DNA of 64,000 nucleotides from Catenuloplanes indicus (GTDB taxonomy: Bacteria; Actinomycetota; Actinomycetes; Mycobacteriales; Micromonosporaceae), in the NCBI RefSeq assembly GCF_030813715.1, contig NZ_JAUSUZ010000001.1, positions 4,898,001 through 4,962,000 on the forward strand. The letters are read 5' to 3'. Made by a program: the position numbers and the translations under genes. Shown piece by piece: positions 38,445-47,717 of the stretch (position 1 is its first letter; each line of letters opens with the position of its first letter). The notes under the pieces were generated by a model, which did no database searches, was not told the DNA's origin, and saw nothing but the letters and a program-made list of their open reading frames with translations.

Positions 38445-38518
38445 GGGGCTATAGCTCAGTCGGTTAGAGCGCAGAGCTGATAACTCTGAGGTCGCTGGTT
38501 CGATTCCAGCTAGCCCCA
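38445..38518 (+). tRNA. ileT: tRNA-Ile (anticodon GAT)
   Basis: 74 nt. Acceptor GGGGCTA pairs with TAGCCCC, the D-arm reads AGCTCAGTCGGTTAGAGC, the anticodon GAT is at 38479-38481, and the T-loop reads GGTTCGATTCC. CCA is not encoded. Order gyrA, DUF3566, tRNA-Ile, tRNA-Ala matches other actinobacterial origins. Confidence 0.96.
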
Positions 38519-38585
38519 CTTCCGATTCTCCCGAATCGCCGCGACACCCCGGTCGGCCGGCTCAAACAGCGAGGGGACAACCCCA

Positions 38586-38714
38586 ATGTTTAAGAAGCTC
38601 CTGATCGCAGCGGGTGTTGTCGGCGCGGCCGTCCTGATCGCGCGAAAGATCAAGCAGTCGAGCGACGAGCGCGCACTGTGGCACGAGGCCACCACCGCTC
38701 CCGACCTGCGGTAA
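38586..38714 (+). CDS. DLW-39 family small protein
   Basis: 42 residues, MFKKLLIAAGVVGAAVLIAR followed by a polar tail ending in LWHEATTAPDLR. One N-terminal membrane helix is evident. A GAGGGGAC ribosome site lies 8-10 bases upstream. Small proteins of this kind, with an LW...AT tail, are found between tRNA-Ile and tRNA-Ala in many actinobacteria; the function is unknown. Confidence 0.82.
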   Translation: MFKKLLIAAGVVGAAVLIARKIKQSSDERALWHEATTAPDLR

Positions 38715-38725
38715 GTAACAAACCC

Positions 38726-38798
38726 GGGGCCCTAGCTCAATTGGCAGAGCACCGCCTTTGCAAGGCGGGGGTTAGGAGTTCGATTCTCCTGGGCTCCA
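38726..38798 (+). tRNA. alaT: tRNA-Ala (anticodon TGC)
   Basis: 73 nt. Acceptor GGGGCCC pairs with GGGCTCC (one G-U), the D-arm reads AGCTCAATTGGCAGAGC, the anticodon TGC is at 38759-38761, and the T-loop reads AGTTCGATTCT. CCA is not encoded. Confidence 0.96.
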
Positions 38799-38808
38799 CG
38801 AGCTTTGG

Positions 38809-38845
38809 GCGCCCCCTGTCCGCGGACTGCGCGGACCGGGGGCGC
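38809..38845 (+). terminator. Hairpin after tRNA-Ala
   Basis: GCGCCCCC / GGGGGCGC outer stem with an inner GTCCGCG / CGCGGAC stem, 11 bases after the tRNA end. No long T-run. Confidence 0.6.
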
Positions 38846-38969
38846 TCGTCATTCTGCTCCGGGGGCCGAGCCCCCGGACGCCCCCACGGGCTGGTGGTTG
38901 CGTTGGGTGGGCGGGGTGCTGGTTCTGGGGTGGGGGTTGCCTCGCTTCGCTCGGCTCATTGACGCGCTA

Positions 38970-39265
38970 CCGCGCCGACTGCGCTGACCGGGCTACCGCG
39001 CTGACTGCGCCGACCGCGCGACTGCGCTACCGCGCCGACTGCGCTGGCCGCGCTACCGCTACCGTGCCGACTGCGCTGACTGCGCTACTGCGCCGACTGC
39101 GCTGACTGCGCTACTGCGCCGACCGCGCGACTGCGCTACCGCGCCGACCGCGCTGGCCGCGCTACCGCTACCGTGCCGACTGCGCTGACTGCGCGACTGC
39201 GCTACCGCGCCGACCGCGCTGGCCGCGCTACCGCTACCGTGCCGACTGCGCTGACCGCGCCGACG
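38970..39265. repeat. GC-rich degenerate tandem repeat with a 66-bp higher-order unit
   Basis: The tract is built from short blocks such as GCGCCGACTGCGCT and CCGCGCTACCGCTACC. A unit of about 66 bp starting GCGACTGCGCTACCGCGCC occurs near 39018, 39127 and 39193; the last two are directly adjacent. One reading frame on the minus strand stays open through it and repeats AASAVGAVAQS, but I do not consider that a gene. Together with 38846-38969 and 39266-39571 it forms a gene-free interval of about 770 bp between tRNA-Ala and the sulfotransferase. Confidence 0.7.
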
Positions 39266-39571
39266 GCGCTGGATTGTGGGGGTGGGGGCGAGGGTGGGCG
39301 TTATGCCACTTTGATGATGGACTTGCCTGAAGGGTGGCCGGTTTCGATGGAGGCGAGGGCGGCTGGTGCATCGGAGACGCTTCCGAGGCTCGGACCATCT
39401 GGTGCGGGACTGGCTGCGTAGCGGCGGCCGGGGCGGAACGCCAGCGGAGTCGGAGGCACCGCGATCTCGTGGGGAAGGGGAGCGCGGTATGGAGGGCTTG
39501 GACGGACGGATTCGGGGTAACCTGGGTGGATATCCCATTTAGGAGATGGGAATGACGGGGTAGGAGGCGCC

Positions 39572-40510
39572 ATGGCGTTGCCCGACTTCCTGATCGCGGG
39601 GGTGCCCAAGGCCGGTACGACCGCGTTGCATGCGGCGTTGGCCAGGCATCCGGGGCTGTATCTGTCGCCGGTGAAGGAGCCGAAGTTCTTTCTGTCGGAT
39701 GGGCCGCCGCCGAAACACGGGGGGCCGGGGGACATCCAGACGTATCAGGAGCACGTGTGGCGGCGGGCGGATTACGAGCGGCTGTTCGCGGGCGCGCCGG
39801 CGGGGGCGTTGACCGGGGAGGCGACGCCGTTCTACCTGCATGATCTGGCGGCGCAGCGGCGGATTCGCGAGCTGGTGCCGGATGTGCGGATCATTCTGTT
39901 GCTGCGCGACCCGGTGGACCGGGCACACTCGAACTGGCAGCACCTGTGGACCGCGGGGCTGGAGCCGGAGGCGGACTTCGTGGCCGCGATGCGGCGGGAG
40001 CCGGAGCGTGTCGCGGCCGGGTGGGCGGCGTTCTGGCACTACGCGGGGCTCGGGCGGTACGGCAGTCAGGTGCGGCATCTGTTCGAGCTGTTCGACCGCG
40101 ATCAAGTGCTGATTCTCCGCTATCGCGACCTCCGGGAGACGCCGGCGGAGGCGCTGGACCGGGTGTGTGCGTTCCTGGGCGTGGCAACCGGCGTGATCGA
40201 CGTGGTGCCGCAGGCGAACGTGAACTTCTCGGTCGCGGACACGCCGGTCAACGGCGCGCTGCGCTTTCTGTTGCGCAACGGCGGCCGGATCGGGCACCGG
40301 TATCCGGTGTGGCTGCGGAAGACGTTCCGTGGGCCGCTGCTGACCGCGTTGCACCGGGAGCGGGGACGCCGGCCGCGGCTGACCGTGGCGCAGCGGGCCG
40401 CGGTGCTGCCGGGGTTCATCGAGGAGATCCGGCTGTTGGAGGAGGTCACCGGCGTGTCGTACGACGATTGGACGCAGTTGACCACCCATACCGCACAAAT
40501 CGTGAAGTAA
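39572..40510 (+). CDS. Sulfotransferase (PAPS-dependent)
   Basis: 312 residues. The 5'-phosphosulfate loop Pro12-Lys-Ala-Gly-Thr-Thr17 and the 3'-phosphate motif LRDPVDRAHSNW are clear, and KEPKFFLSDG follows the family pattern. No signal peptide: cytoplasmic. It transfers a sulfuryl group from PAPS to a hydroxyl or amine of an unknown acceptor, often a sugar or lipid. AGGAGG precedes the ATG. The next gene, a glycosidase-like propeller, starts 9 bp downstream, which suggests that the acceptor could be a glycan or glycoside. Confidence 0.88.
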   Translation: MALPDFLIAGVPKAGTTALHAALARHPGLYLSPVKEPKFFLSDGPPPKHGGPGDIQTYQEHVWRRADYERLFAGAPAGALTGEATPFYLHDLAAQRRIRELVPDVRIILLLRDPVDRAHSNWQHLWTAGLEPEADFVAAMRREPERVAAGWAAFWHYAGLGRYGSQVRHLFELFDRDQVLILRYRDLRETPAEALDRVCAFLGVATGVIDVVPQANVNFSVADTPVNGALRFLLRNGGRIGHRYPVWLRKTFRGPLLTALHRERGRRPRLTVAQRAAVLPGFIEEIRLLEEVTGVSYDDWTQLTTHTAQIVK

Positions 40511-40519
40511 GGAGACAGC

Positions 40520-41413
40520 GTGACCACGCCGACGACGACGTTTCCCCTGCCGCGGTGGCACGAGGGCACGACCGTGATCGCGCCCCCGGAGGGACGGACC
40601 GGTGCCTGGGCCGGTGCGCCGAGCGCGGTGCGCGACGGTGACACGATCTACCTGGCCTACCGGTTGCGCAAGCCGATCGGGGAGGGGCGCGGCTTCGTCA
40701 ACGTGATCGCCCGGTCCGGCGACGGCGTCCACTTCACCACGGTCGCGGAGCTGCACCGGGACGCGTTCGGCGGTGAGTCGCTGGAGCGTCCCGCGCTGGT
40801 GCGCACGCCGGACGGCCGGTGGCGGGTGTACGTCAGTGTGGCCACGCCCGGCACCAAGCATTGGCGCGTCGACCTGCTGGAGGCGGACACGCCGGAGGGC
40901 CTGGCCACCGCGCCGGCGGTCACGGTGCTGCCCGGCGACGACACGGTCGGCGTCAAGGACCCGGTGGTGCTGTTCCACGACGGTGGCTGGCACCTCTGGG
41001 CGTCCTGCCACCCGCTGGAGACGGACGAGCACGCCGACCGGATGACCACCTGGTACGCGACCAGCCCGGACGGCTTGGCCTGGACCTGGCGCGGCACCGC
41101 GCTGGCCGGGCGGTCCGGCGAGTGGGACGCGCGCGGCGTCCGGGTGGCCGCGGTGCTCGCGGACGGCGACGAGCTGACCGTCGCCTACGACGGGCGGGCG
41201 ACCGCGGAGGAGAACTGGGAGGAGCGCACCGGCGTCGCGCGCGGCGCGTTCGGGCGGCTGACCGCGGACGAGGGGGACCCGATCGAGTCGCCGTACGCGC
41301 CGCACGGGCTGCGCTACCTGAGCGTGGTCGCGCTGGACGGCGGCCGGCACCGGATCTACTACGAGGGGACCCGGCCGGACGGCGCGCACGAGCTGCGTAC
41401 CGAACTGGTCTGA
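40520..41413 (+). CDS. Glycosidase-like five-bladed beta-propeller protein
   Basis: 297 residues, no signal peptide. Repeating blade patterns (DGDTIYLAYRLR; ESLERPALVRTPDGRWRVYV; VGVKDPVVLFHDGGWHLWAS; GLRYLSVVALDGGRHRIYYE) resemble the GH32/43/68/130 propeller superfamily. Acidic residues in these strands (VKDPVV, for example) could be catalytic, but no exact family signature is recognisable. It forms an apparent operon with the sulfotransferase (9 bp) and the YbaK-like gene (12 bp). The substrate is unknown. Confidence 0.6.
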   Translation: MTTPTTTFPLPRWHEGTTVIAPPEGRTGAWAGAPSAVRDGDTIYLAYRLRKPIGEGRGFVNVIARSGDGVHFTTVAELHRDAFGGESLERPALVRTPDGRWRVYVSVATPGTKHWRVDLLEADTPEGLATAPAVTVLPGDDTVGVKDPVVLFHDGGWHLWASCHPLETDEHADRMTTWYATSPDGLAWTWRGTALAGRSGEWDARGVRVAAVLADGDELTVAYDGRATAEENWEERTGVARGAFGRLTADEGDPIESPYAPHGLRYLSVVALDGGRHRIYYEGTRPDGAHELRTELV

Positions 41414-41425
41414 CACGATGGCTCG

Positions 41426-41953
41426 GTGATGGGAAACCTGAAGACCGAGCCGGCGCTCGACCGGCCGGACCTGCTGGCCGCGCCGGTCGAGGCCGCCCTC
41501 AAGGGGTGGAACCGCCCGGGTGTCGAGGTGGCCGCGATTGACGCCGGGCTGGCCGACACGGCCGCGTTCTGTGCGGCGTACGACGTGCGCCTGGACGAGT
41601 CCGCGAACTGTGTGATCGTCGCCGGCAAGCGCGAGGGCGTCACCCGGTACGCGGCCTGCCTGCTGCTGGCGACCACGCGCGCGGACGTGAACGGCGTGGT
41701 CCGCAAGCACCTGAACGTGCGCAAGCTGAGCTTCGCGCCGATGGACGACGCCGTGGCACTGACCGGGATGGAGCACGGCGGCATCACGCCGATCGGCCTG
41801 CCGGCGGAGTGGCCGGTGCTGATCGACCCGCGCGTGCTGGAGGCGGCCTCAGTAGTGATCGGGTCCGGCGTGCGGCACGGCAAGCTGCAGATCCCGGGCG
41901 CGCTCGCGGCGGAGCTGCCGCGAGCGGAGATCGTCGAAGGGCTGGCGCGCTGA
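41426..41953 (+). CDS. YbaK/aminoacyl-tRNA deacylase-like protein
   Basis: 175 residues (174 from ATG 41429). The YbaK/ProX pattern is visible in CVIVAGKREGVTRYAACLLL and VRKLSFAPMDDAVALTGMEH, then GGITPIGLPAEWPVLIDPRV. These domains hydrolyse mischarged aminoacyl-tRNA, such as Cys- or Ala-tRNAPro. ProRS, whose own insertion domain belongs to the same superfamily, lies 0.5 kb downstream on the opposite strand. A parS site lies 5 bp after the stop. Confidence 0.8.
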   Translation: MMGNLKTEPALDRPDLLAAPVEAALKGWNRPGVEVAAIDAGLADTAAFCAAYDVRLDESANCVIVAGKREGVTRYAACLLLATTRADVNGVVRKHLNVRKLSFAPMDDAVALTGMEHGGITPIGLPAEWPVLIDPRVLEAASVVIGSGVRHGKLQIPGALAAELPRAEIVEGLAR

Positions 41954-41957
41954 CGGC

Positions 41958-41971
41958 GTTTCACGTGAAAC
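41958..41971. other. parS site (exact 14-mer), right arm
   Basis: GTTTCACGTGAAAC between the convergent YbaK-like and sufE genes, 15 kb right of oriC and 22 kb from the main parS cluster. Confidence 0.85.
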
Positions 41972-41986
41972 ATGAAAGCTGCAAGA

Positions 41987-42406
41987 TCAGGAGATCTGCC
42001 GCTTCAGCCGGGCCAGGATCGCGTGGCCGCCGCGCACCCGGAGCGGGCTGATCACCTCGGCCAGGCCCATCCGTACGTACAGGTCGTCCGGCACGGCCAG
42101 CACCTCCGGCACGGTCGCGCCGGCCAACCCCTCCGCCAGGATCCCGGCGAACGCGCGCGTGGTCGGTGCCTCCGGCGGCGCGTCGAAGTACGTGGTCACC
42201 ACGCCGTCCGCGCCGACCTCCGCGTGCAGGAAGAACGCGGTCTGGCACTCCGGCACCTGCTCCATGCCGTCGTGGGCCAGGGTCGGCGGCAGCGGCGGGA
42301 CCGCGTCGGAGAACTCCAGCAGCATCTCCAGCACCACGTCCCGCGGCGCAGAGGCCAGTTCGTCGACGATCTCGGCCAGTTTCGGCGGCATCTCAGACAT
42401 GATCAC
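41987..42406 (-). CDS. sufE: SufE-family sulfur acceptor
   Basis: 139 residues from GTG 42406 (GGAG lies 8 bases upstream; an ATG two codons later is the alternative). The acceptor Cys54 is in MEQVPECQTAFFLHAEV, the standard SufE context, and SPLRVRGGHAILARL is the conserved C-terminal helix. SufE takes persulfide sulfur from SufS for Fe-S cluster assembly. In many actinobacteria it is found next to a thiosulfate sulfurtransferase; here that gene lies 4.4 kb away, at 46836. Confidence 0.88.
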   Translation of the reverse strand: MIMSEMPPKLAEIVDELASAPRDVVLEMLLEFSDAVPPLPPTLAHDGMEQVPECQTAFFLHAEVGADGVVTTYFDAPPEAPTTRAFAGILAEGLAGATVPEVLAVPDDLYVRMGLAEVISPLRVRGGHAILARLKRQIS

Positions 42407-42464
42407 AAACTACGCTCCGCGGGTAGGTGGACCGTGACGTCCACCTACCCGGCGGGCGAACGTC

Positions 42465-44198
42465 TCAATCGCTGGTCAGGAGGCTGACCACGTCGGAGAT
42501 CGGCACCTCGGAGCGCTCGTCCGTGGCACGTACGCGCAGCTCCACGACGCCGTCCGTGGCACCGCGGCCGACGACGACCGAGTGCGGCGCGCCGATCAGG
42601 TCCGCGTCCGCGAACCGTACGCCGGTGGACACCTTGGCCGGCCGATCGTCGAGCAGCACCCGCAGTCCCGCGGCGACCAGTGTGGAGGCCAGCTCAGTAG
42701 CGATCTCCAACTGCGCGCCCTTGCCGGCCGGGATCACCTGCACGTCGAACGGGGCCACCGACTTCGGCCACACCAGACCACGCTCGTCGCAGTGCTGCTC
42801 CGCGATGGCCGCGACCGCTCGGGAGACGCCCACGCCGTACGAGCCCATGGTGATCCGGACCGGCTTGCCGTCCTGGCCGAGCGCGTCCAGCCCGAACGCG
42901 TCCGCGAACCGGCGGCCGAGCTGGAAGATGTGCCCGATCTCGATGCCGCGGCGGATCTCCAGCGTGCCGTCCGCGCAGTTCGGGCACGGGTCGCCGGCGC
43001 GCACCTCGACCGCCTCGATGGTGCCGTCCGGCGTGAAGTCGCGGCCGGCGACCACGTTCGTGGCGTGCTTGCCGGGCTCGTTCGCACCGGTCAGCCACGC
43101 GCTGCCGGCCGCCACCCGCGGGTCGACCAGGTAACGGGCGTCGAGCTTCTGCGGCCCGATGTAGCCACGGACCAGGTCGGGCCGAGACGCGAAGTCCTCG
43201 AACATGGCGACCGCTGCCGGGTGCACCTGGGCCTCGACCCGCTTCAGGTCCACCTCGCGGTCACCCGGCACGCCGATGACCAGCAGTTCCTTCTCCGCGA
43301 CACCGGGCCGGCTCAGCTGCACGACCACGTTCTTCAGCGTGTCCGCGGCGGTCCAGTCGGTACGGCCGGCCAGCCCGCGCGCGTTCGCCAGGTCGACCAG
43401 CGACTGGATCGTCGGCGTCTCCGGGGTGTCGTGCACCTCCAGCGCCGGGTGCTCCCCGTCGACCGGAGAGGGAGCGGGCGTGGTCACCGCTTCCGTGTTG
43501 GCCGCGTAGGAACAGGCCGCGCAGCCCACGAAGGTGTCCTCGCCGACCTCGGCCGCGGCCAGGAACTCCTCCGAACCGGAGCCGCCCATCGCGCCCGACT
43601 GCGCCGACACGATCGTGAAGTCGAGCCCGAGACGCTCGAAGATCCGCTGGTACGCGACGCGGTGCTTGGCATACGACTCCTCCAGACCGGCGTCCGTGAG
43701 GTCGAACGAGTACGCGTCCTTCATCAGGAACTCGCGCCCGCGCAGCAGCCCGGCCCGGGGCCGCGCCTCGTCGCGGAACTTCGTCTGGATCTGGTAGAGG
43801 ATCACCGGGAAGTCGCGGTAGGACCCGAACAGGTCCTGCACCAGCAGCGTGAACAGCTCCTCGTGCGTCGGCGCCAGCAGGTACTCCGCGCCGCGCCGGT
43901 CCTTGAGGCGGAAGATGTCGTCACCGTAGGCGGTCCACCGGCCGCTCTTCTCGTACGCGTCCCGCGGCAGCAGCGCCGGGAAGTGCACCTCCTGCCCGCC
44001 GATCGCGCGCATCTCCTCGTGCACGATCGCGGCGACCCGGTCCAGCACCATCTTCCCCAGCGGCAGCCAGGTGTAGCCGCCCGGCGCGGCCCGCCGGACG
44101 TAACCGGCACGGACCAGCAACCTGTGGCTCGGAACCTCGGCCTCGGCGGGGTCCTCGCGGAGCGTGCGCAGGAACAGGGTCGACATGCGAAGCAGCAT
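42465..44198 (-). CDS. proS: Prolyl-tRNA synthetase, bacterial type with editing domain
   Basis: 577 residues. Class II synthetase: motif 1 region [20 protein letters not shown], motif 2 [19 protein letters not shown], and motif 3 near [17 protein letters not shown]. The insertion (YbaK-like editing) domain lies between motifs 2 and 3 (about 230-390), and the anticodon-binding domain follows at the C-terminus. It charges tRNAPro with proline. Starts at ATG 44198 or at ATG 44186 (MSTLFLRTL); neither has a strong ribosome site. Divergent from the ECF sigma gene by about 95 bp. Confidence 0.95.
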   Translation of the reverse strand: MLLRMSTLFLRTLREDPAEAEVPSHRLLVRAGYVRRAAPGGYTWLPLGKMVLDRVAAIVHEEMRAIGGQEVHFPALLPRDAYEKSGRWTAYGDDIFRLKDRRGAEYLLAPTHEELFTLLVQDLFGSYRDFPVILYQIQTKFRDEARPRAGLLRGREFLMKDAYSFDLTDAGLEESYAKHRVAYQRIFERLGLDFTIVSAQSGAMGGSGSEEFLAAAEVGEDTFVGCAACSYAANTEAVTTPAPSPVDGEHPALEVHDTPETPTIQSLVDLANARGLAGRTDWTAADTLKNVVVQLSRPGVAEKELLVIGVPGDREVDLKRVEAQVHPAAVAMFEDFASRPDLVRGYIGPQKLDARYLVDPRVAAGSAWLTGANEPGKHATNVVAGRDFTPDGTIEAVEVRAGDPCPNCADGTLEIRRGIEIGHIFQLGRRFADAFGLDALGQDGKPVRITMGSYGVGVSRAVAAIAEQHCDERGLVWPKSVAPFDVQVIPAGKGAQLEIATELASTLVAAGLRVLLDDRPAKVSTGVRFADADLIGAPHSVVVGRGATDGVVELRVRATDERSEVPISDVVSLLTSD

Positions 44199-44294
44199 GC
44201 GAGAAGGGTACGGCGCACACCGCGGGCAACCATTGTCGGGCAGACTCGCGTCTGGGCTGACATGATCCCCTCAGCTGCCGTCAGGAGGACGCCG

Positions 44295-44792
44295 GTGGCC
44301 GACCCGCCGTCACCGGGCTTTGACGACTTCGTCCGAGGCCGCACGCCCGCGTTGCTGCGCGCGGCCTACCTGCTCACCGGGGATCAGCACCTGGCCGAGG
44401 ACCTCGTGCAGTCCGCACTGGCCCGGACGCACCGCGCGTGGCAGCGGCTTGACCGGACCGGCAACGCGGAGGCGTACACCCGGAAGACCATGTATCACCT
44501 GCAGGTCTCCTGGTGGCGGCGCCGCCGGGTGGCCGAGGTGCCGCTCGACGCGCTGCCGGAGCGCACGGGCAGGCCCGGGGCCGACCTCGCGCTGCGGATG
44601 ACGCTGCGGGCCGCGCTGCTGACGTTGCCGCCCCGGCAGCGCGCGGTGATCGTGCTGCGGTTTTTCGAGGACCGGACCGAGGTGGAGACCGCACAGCTGC
44701 TCGGCGTCACGGTCGGCACCGTGAAGAGCCAGACCGCGAAGGCGCTGGCCAAGCTGCGCACCGCGACCGACCTCGACGGGAGCCCGGCATGA
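44295..44792 (+). CDS. SigE-family (SACE-type) ECF RNA polymerase sigma factor
   Basis: 165 residues from GTG 44295, with GGAGGAC at 44284-44290. Region 2: FDDFVRGRTPALLRAAYLLT and DLVQSALARTHRAW; region 4: LPPRQRAVIVLRFFEDRTEV and GTVKSQTAKALAKLR. This small-ECF type is common in Streptomyces and Micromonosporaceae. The TGA stop overlaps the next ATG by 4 bp, so the membrane propeller protein downstream is probably its regulator or sensor. Confidence 0.9.
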   Translation: MADPPSPGFDDFVRGRTPALLRAAYLLTGDQHLAEDLVQSALARTHRAWQRLDRTGNAEAYTRKTMYHLQVSWWRRRRVAEVPLDALPERTGRPGADLALRMTLRAALLTLPPRQRAVIVLRFFEDRTEVETAQLLGVTVGTVKSQTAKALAKLRTATDLDGSPA

Positions 44793-45898
44793 ACCTCGAC
44801 CGACTCCGTACCGACCTGGCCGGCCTTGCCGATGAGGTCGAATACAAAGACCTGCGCGACCGCGCGGTACGCACGTCCCGCCGGATCGCGCGCATCCGGC
44901 TGGCGCTGGTCGCGGCCGGCACCGTGGCGGTCATCGGCATCACGTCCGCCGGTTTCGCCCTGCACCGCGACGACCGCGCTCTGCCGGAGATCGCCACGAC
45001 GCGGACACTGCCGCCGGCCGGCGCGACGTCCGCGGTCTACATCGCCAATCTCGAAGGCTTCGGGAACATGGCGGTCTGGGACGGCGGTGGCGTGCGGACA
45101 CTGCATTTCCGGGACCACCCGGTCGGCCGGTACGGCGGCGACGATCTCCGTGAGTCGCTGACCGTCTCGCCGGACGGCACCTACCTGTCCTGGATCTCGG
45201 CCGCCGGCCTGCACCTGAGCCGGCTCGGCGACAACGACATGGTCGTGCTGAACCGGCAGGACGGAGACTTCCGGATCAGTGGCGGCTGTTTCGGGCCGGA
45301 GTGGGCGTCCGACTCGACCCGGCTGCTGGCGGCGACGTCGCAGCCCACGCGGAACGCCGTGGAGACCGGCTGGTTCGCGGCCGACGGAGGAGCGTTCACG
45401 CCGCTCGTCGACGAGAAACTCCGGGGCGCCTGCGACGTGCACCTCAATGGCGACTGGGCGGCCTACACCACCAGTCCGCGGCTCGGGATCTTCGACACCT
45501 ACGTGCGGAACCTGCGTACCGGCGAGACCAGGATGGTTCCGGACCTCTCCGCGAACCGGCTGGACTTTGAGATCAGCAGTGTCTCGCCGGACGGTAGCCG
45601 GATCACCGCCCGCCTGATCGACAACGATGACGAGCGCAATGCCGTGCCGCCGCGCACGCTGGAGGCCAATCACGTGATCGACACCAGGACCGGCGAGACG
45701 TTGCCGTTCGGCATCGAGACCGGCCGCCTGGGTGCGCACCAGCTCTTCTTCACGCCGGCCGGTGATCTGGTGGCTCGCTTCACCGAGGGCGACCGGTCAT
45801 GGCTCACGCTCGTCGCGCCGGACGGCCGGCTGATCAGCCGGGCCGACGAACCCGCGGAGGTACGCGACTGGGTTCTGTTACGCCTGGTCACCCCTTGA
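44789..45898 (+). CDS. Membrane-anchored beta-propeller protein paired with an ECF sigma factor
   Basis: 369 residues. A basic N-terminal part of about 45 residues faces the cytoplasm, one membrane helix follows (IRLALVAAGTVAVIGITSAG), and the remainder is outside with WD40/TolB-like repeats (SLTVSPDGTYLSWISAAGLH; SSVSPDGSRITARLIDN; LFFTPAGDLVARFTEGDRSW). The topology and the ATGA overlap suggest an anti-sigma factor or sensor, but the cytoplasmic part is too short to show a classical anti-sigma domain. Confidence 0.7.
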   Translation: MNLDRLRTDLAGLADEVEYKDLRDRAVRTSRRIARIRLALVAAGTVAVIGITSAGFALHRDDRALPEIATTRTLPPAGATSAVYIANLEGFGNMAVWDGGGVRTLHFRDHPVGRYGGDDLRESLTVSPDGTYLSWISAAGLHLSRLGDNDMVVLNRQDGDFRISGGCFGPEWASDSTRLLAATSQPTRNAVETGWFAADGGAFTPLVDEKLRGACDVHLNGDWAAYTTSPRLGIFDTYVRNLRTGETRMVPDLSANRLDFEISSVSPDGSRITARLIDNDDERNAVPPRTLEANHVIDTRTGETLPFGIETGRLGAHQLFFTPAGDLVARFTEGDRSWLTLVAPDGRLISRADEPAEVRDWVLLRLVTP

Positions 45899-45920
45899 CC
45901 GGGCCAACACAACAACACAC

Positions 45921-45963
45921 AAACCCGCCGCCGGGTACGTACGCGCGGCGGGTTTGTTGTTTT
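45921..45963 (+). terminator. Terminator after the propeller gene
   Basis: AAACCCGCCGC / GCGGCGGGTTT, an 11-bp stem with a 13-nt loop, followed by GTTGTTTT. It begins 23 bases after the stop. Confidence 0.8.
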
Positions 45964-46048
45964 GAAGCTCACCTATCGCGGGCCTACCGGCCGGTAATGG
46001 GAGTCGGCAAAATGCCTGGGGACTGCAACTACCTAGTGGGGGACAGGT

Positions 46049-46825
46049 ATGCGCTGGCGCAACTTCGTGGCCGTCGGGGACAGCTTCTCGGAGGGTATGG
46101 ACGACCCGTACCCGGACGGCACGTTCCGCGGCTGGGCCGATCTGGTCGCCACCCGGCTCGCGGCCGAGGCCGGCCCGGACTTCCGCTACGCGAACCTGGC
46201 GATCCGGGGCCGGCTGCTGCCCTCGGTGACCGCGGACCAGCTGCCGGCCGCGCTGGCGATGCAACCCGACCTGGTCAGCTTCGCGGCCGGTGGAAACGAC
46301 ATCCTGCGCCCACGGTGCGAGCCGGCCGCGGTCTGCGACAGCTTCCACGACTCGATCACCCGGATCCGCGCGACCGGCGCCGACGCGATCGTGTTCCGGT
46401 TCGCGGACGTGACGCTGCGGCTGCCCGGCCAGCGTGTGATGGGCCCGCGCGTCGCCTACATGAACGCGCGCGTCGGCGAGACCGCGGCGCAGACCGGCGC
46501 CTACCTGATCGACCTGTTCGCGGACGACGAGTTCCGCAACCCGCTGCTGTGGAGCATCGACCGGCTGCACCTGTCCGAGGCCGGCCACCGCCGGACCGCC
46601 GCGCACGTGCTGAACGCGCTCGGCGTGGCCGTGGACGGGGACTGGATGCTGGTCCCGCCGCACCCGGCGCCGTCGCCGTGGCTGCTGGCACGCGGCGCGG
46701 ACCTGCGCTGGGCCGGCCGCTACCTGGCGCCGTGGGTGAAGCGGCGGCTGACCGGCCGTTCCTCCGGCGACCTGATCACCGCGAAACGACCCTCGCTGGC
46801 ACCGATGGTCCGGGAGGACGCGTAA
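46049..46825 (+). CDS. SGNH/GDSL hydrolase
   Basis: 258 residues. The catalytic blocks are present: GDSFSEG (block I, residues 10-16), an NLAIRGR Gly (block II), GGND (block III) and [10 protein letters not shown] (block V, catalytic Asp and His). No signal peptide, so it is probably a cytoplasmic esterase or lipase of unknown substrate. GGGGGACAGG precedes the ATG. The sulfurtransferase gene follows 10 bp later, suggesting cotranscription with it and the VanZ-like gene. Confidence 0.88.
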   Translation: MRWRNFVAVGDSFSEGMDDPYPDGTFRGWADLVATRLAAEAGPDFRYANLAIRGRLLPSVTADQLPAALAMQPDLVSFAAGGNDILRPRCEPAAVCDSFHDSITRIRATGADAIVFRFADVTLRLPGQRVMGPRVAYMNARVGETAAQTGAYLIDLFADDEFRNPLLWSIDRLHLSEAGHRRTAAHVLNALGVAVDGDWMLVPPHPAPSPWLLARGADLRWAGRYLAPWVKRRLTGRSSGDLITAKRPSLAPMVREDA

Positions 46826-46835
46826 CTTAGGTGCC

Positions 46836-47717
46836 ATGCCCGCATCCACGGATCCCGCACCGCACCTGCAGGACTACGCGCATCCCGAGCGCCTGGTGAC
46901 CACCGACTGGCTGGCGGAGCACCTGCACGATCCCGGCCTGGTCGTGGTCGAGTCGGACGAGGACGTGCTGCTCTACGACACCGGCCACATCCCGGGCGCG
47001 GTGAAGGTCGACTGGCACACCGAGCTGAACGATCCGGTGACCCGGGACTACCTGACCGCGGAGCGGTTCGCGGAACTGTGTGCGGCGAAGGGCATCGGCC
47101 GTGACGACACGATCGTGTTCTACGGCGACAACTTCAACTGGTGGGCGGCGTACGCGCTCTGGGTCTTCACGCTCTTCGGCCACGCGGACGTGCGGCTGCT
47201 CGACGGCGGCCGGCAGAAGTGGGCGGCGGAGGGCCGGGAACTGACCCGCGAGCGCACCACCCGCCCGCGCGCCGACTACCCGGTACCGGCCCGCGACGAC
47301 GCGCCGATCCGGGCGTTCCGCGAAGAGGTCGAGGCGCACGCGACCGCCGGCCGGCCGCTGGTCGACGTGCGCTCGCCGGGGGAGTACAGCGGCGAGCTGA
47401 CGCATATGCCGGACTACCCGCAGGAGGGTGCGCTGCGCGGCGGGCACATCCCGGGCGCGGTGAACCGGCCGTGGAAGCAGGCGGCCCGTGAGGACGGCAC
47501 CTTCAAGCCGGCCACCGAGCTACGCGAGATCTACGCGGACCTCACCGGCGCGGACGACGTGATCGCCTACTGCCGGATCGGCGAGCGGTCCAGCCACACC
47601 TGGTTCGTGCTGCGGCACCTGCTCGGGCTGCCGGCCGTGCGCAACTACGACGGCTCGTGGACCGAGTGGGGCAACCTGGTCCGCGCGCCGATCGTGAAGG
47701 GCCCGGATCCGCGTTGA
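46836..47717 (+). CDS. sseA: Thiosulfate sulfurtransferase (two rhodanese domains)
   Basis: 293 residues. Two rhodanese domains: an inactive N-terminal one (about 15-140, [20 protein letters not shown]) and a catalytic C-terminal one with Cys246 in [15 protein letters not shown]. The CRxGxR loop favours thiosulfate or 3-mercaptopyruvate as donor. The homologue SseA in M. tuberculosis is next to a SufE-like gene. Its stop overlaps the next TTG start by 4 bp. Confidence 0.9.
   Translation: MPASTDPAPHLQDYAHPERLVTTDWLAEHLHDPGLVVVESDEDVLLYDTGHIPGAVKVDWHTELNDPVTRDYLTAERFAELCAAKGIGRDDTIVFYGDNFNWWAAYALWVFTLFGHADVRLLDGGRQKWAAEGRELTRERTTRPRADYPVPARDDAPIRAFREEVEAHATAGRPLVDVRSPGEYSGELTHMPDYPQEGALRGGHIPGAVNRPWKQAAREDGTFKPATELREIYADLTGADDVIAYCRIGERSSHTWFVLRHLLGLPAVRNYDGSWTEWGNLVRAPIVKGPDPR

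Noticed and set aside
38970-39265. CRISPR array candidate
   Set aside because: The repeats are contiguous and degenerate, without unique spacers of constant length, and no cas gene is present.
39059-39538. Minus-strand open frame through the 66-bp repeats (AASAVGAVAQS repeats)
   Set aside because: No ribosome binding site; the repeated peptide is a by-product of the DNA repeat.
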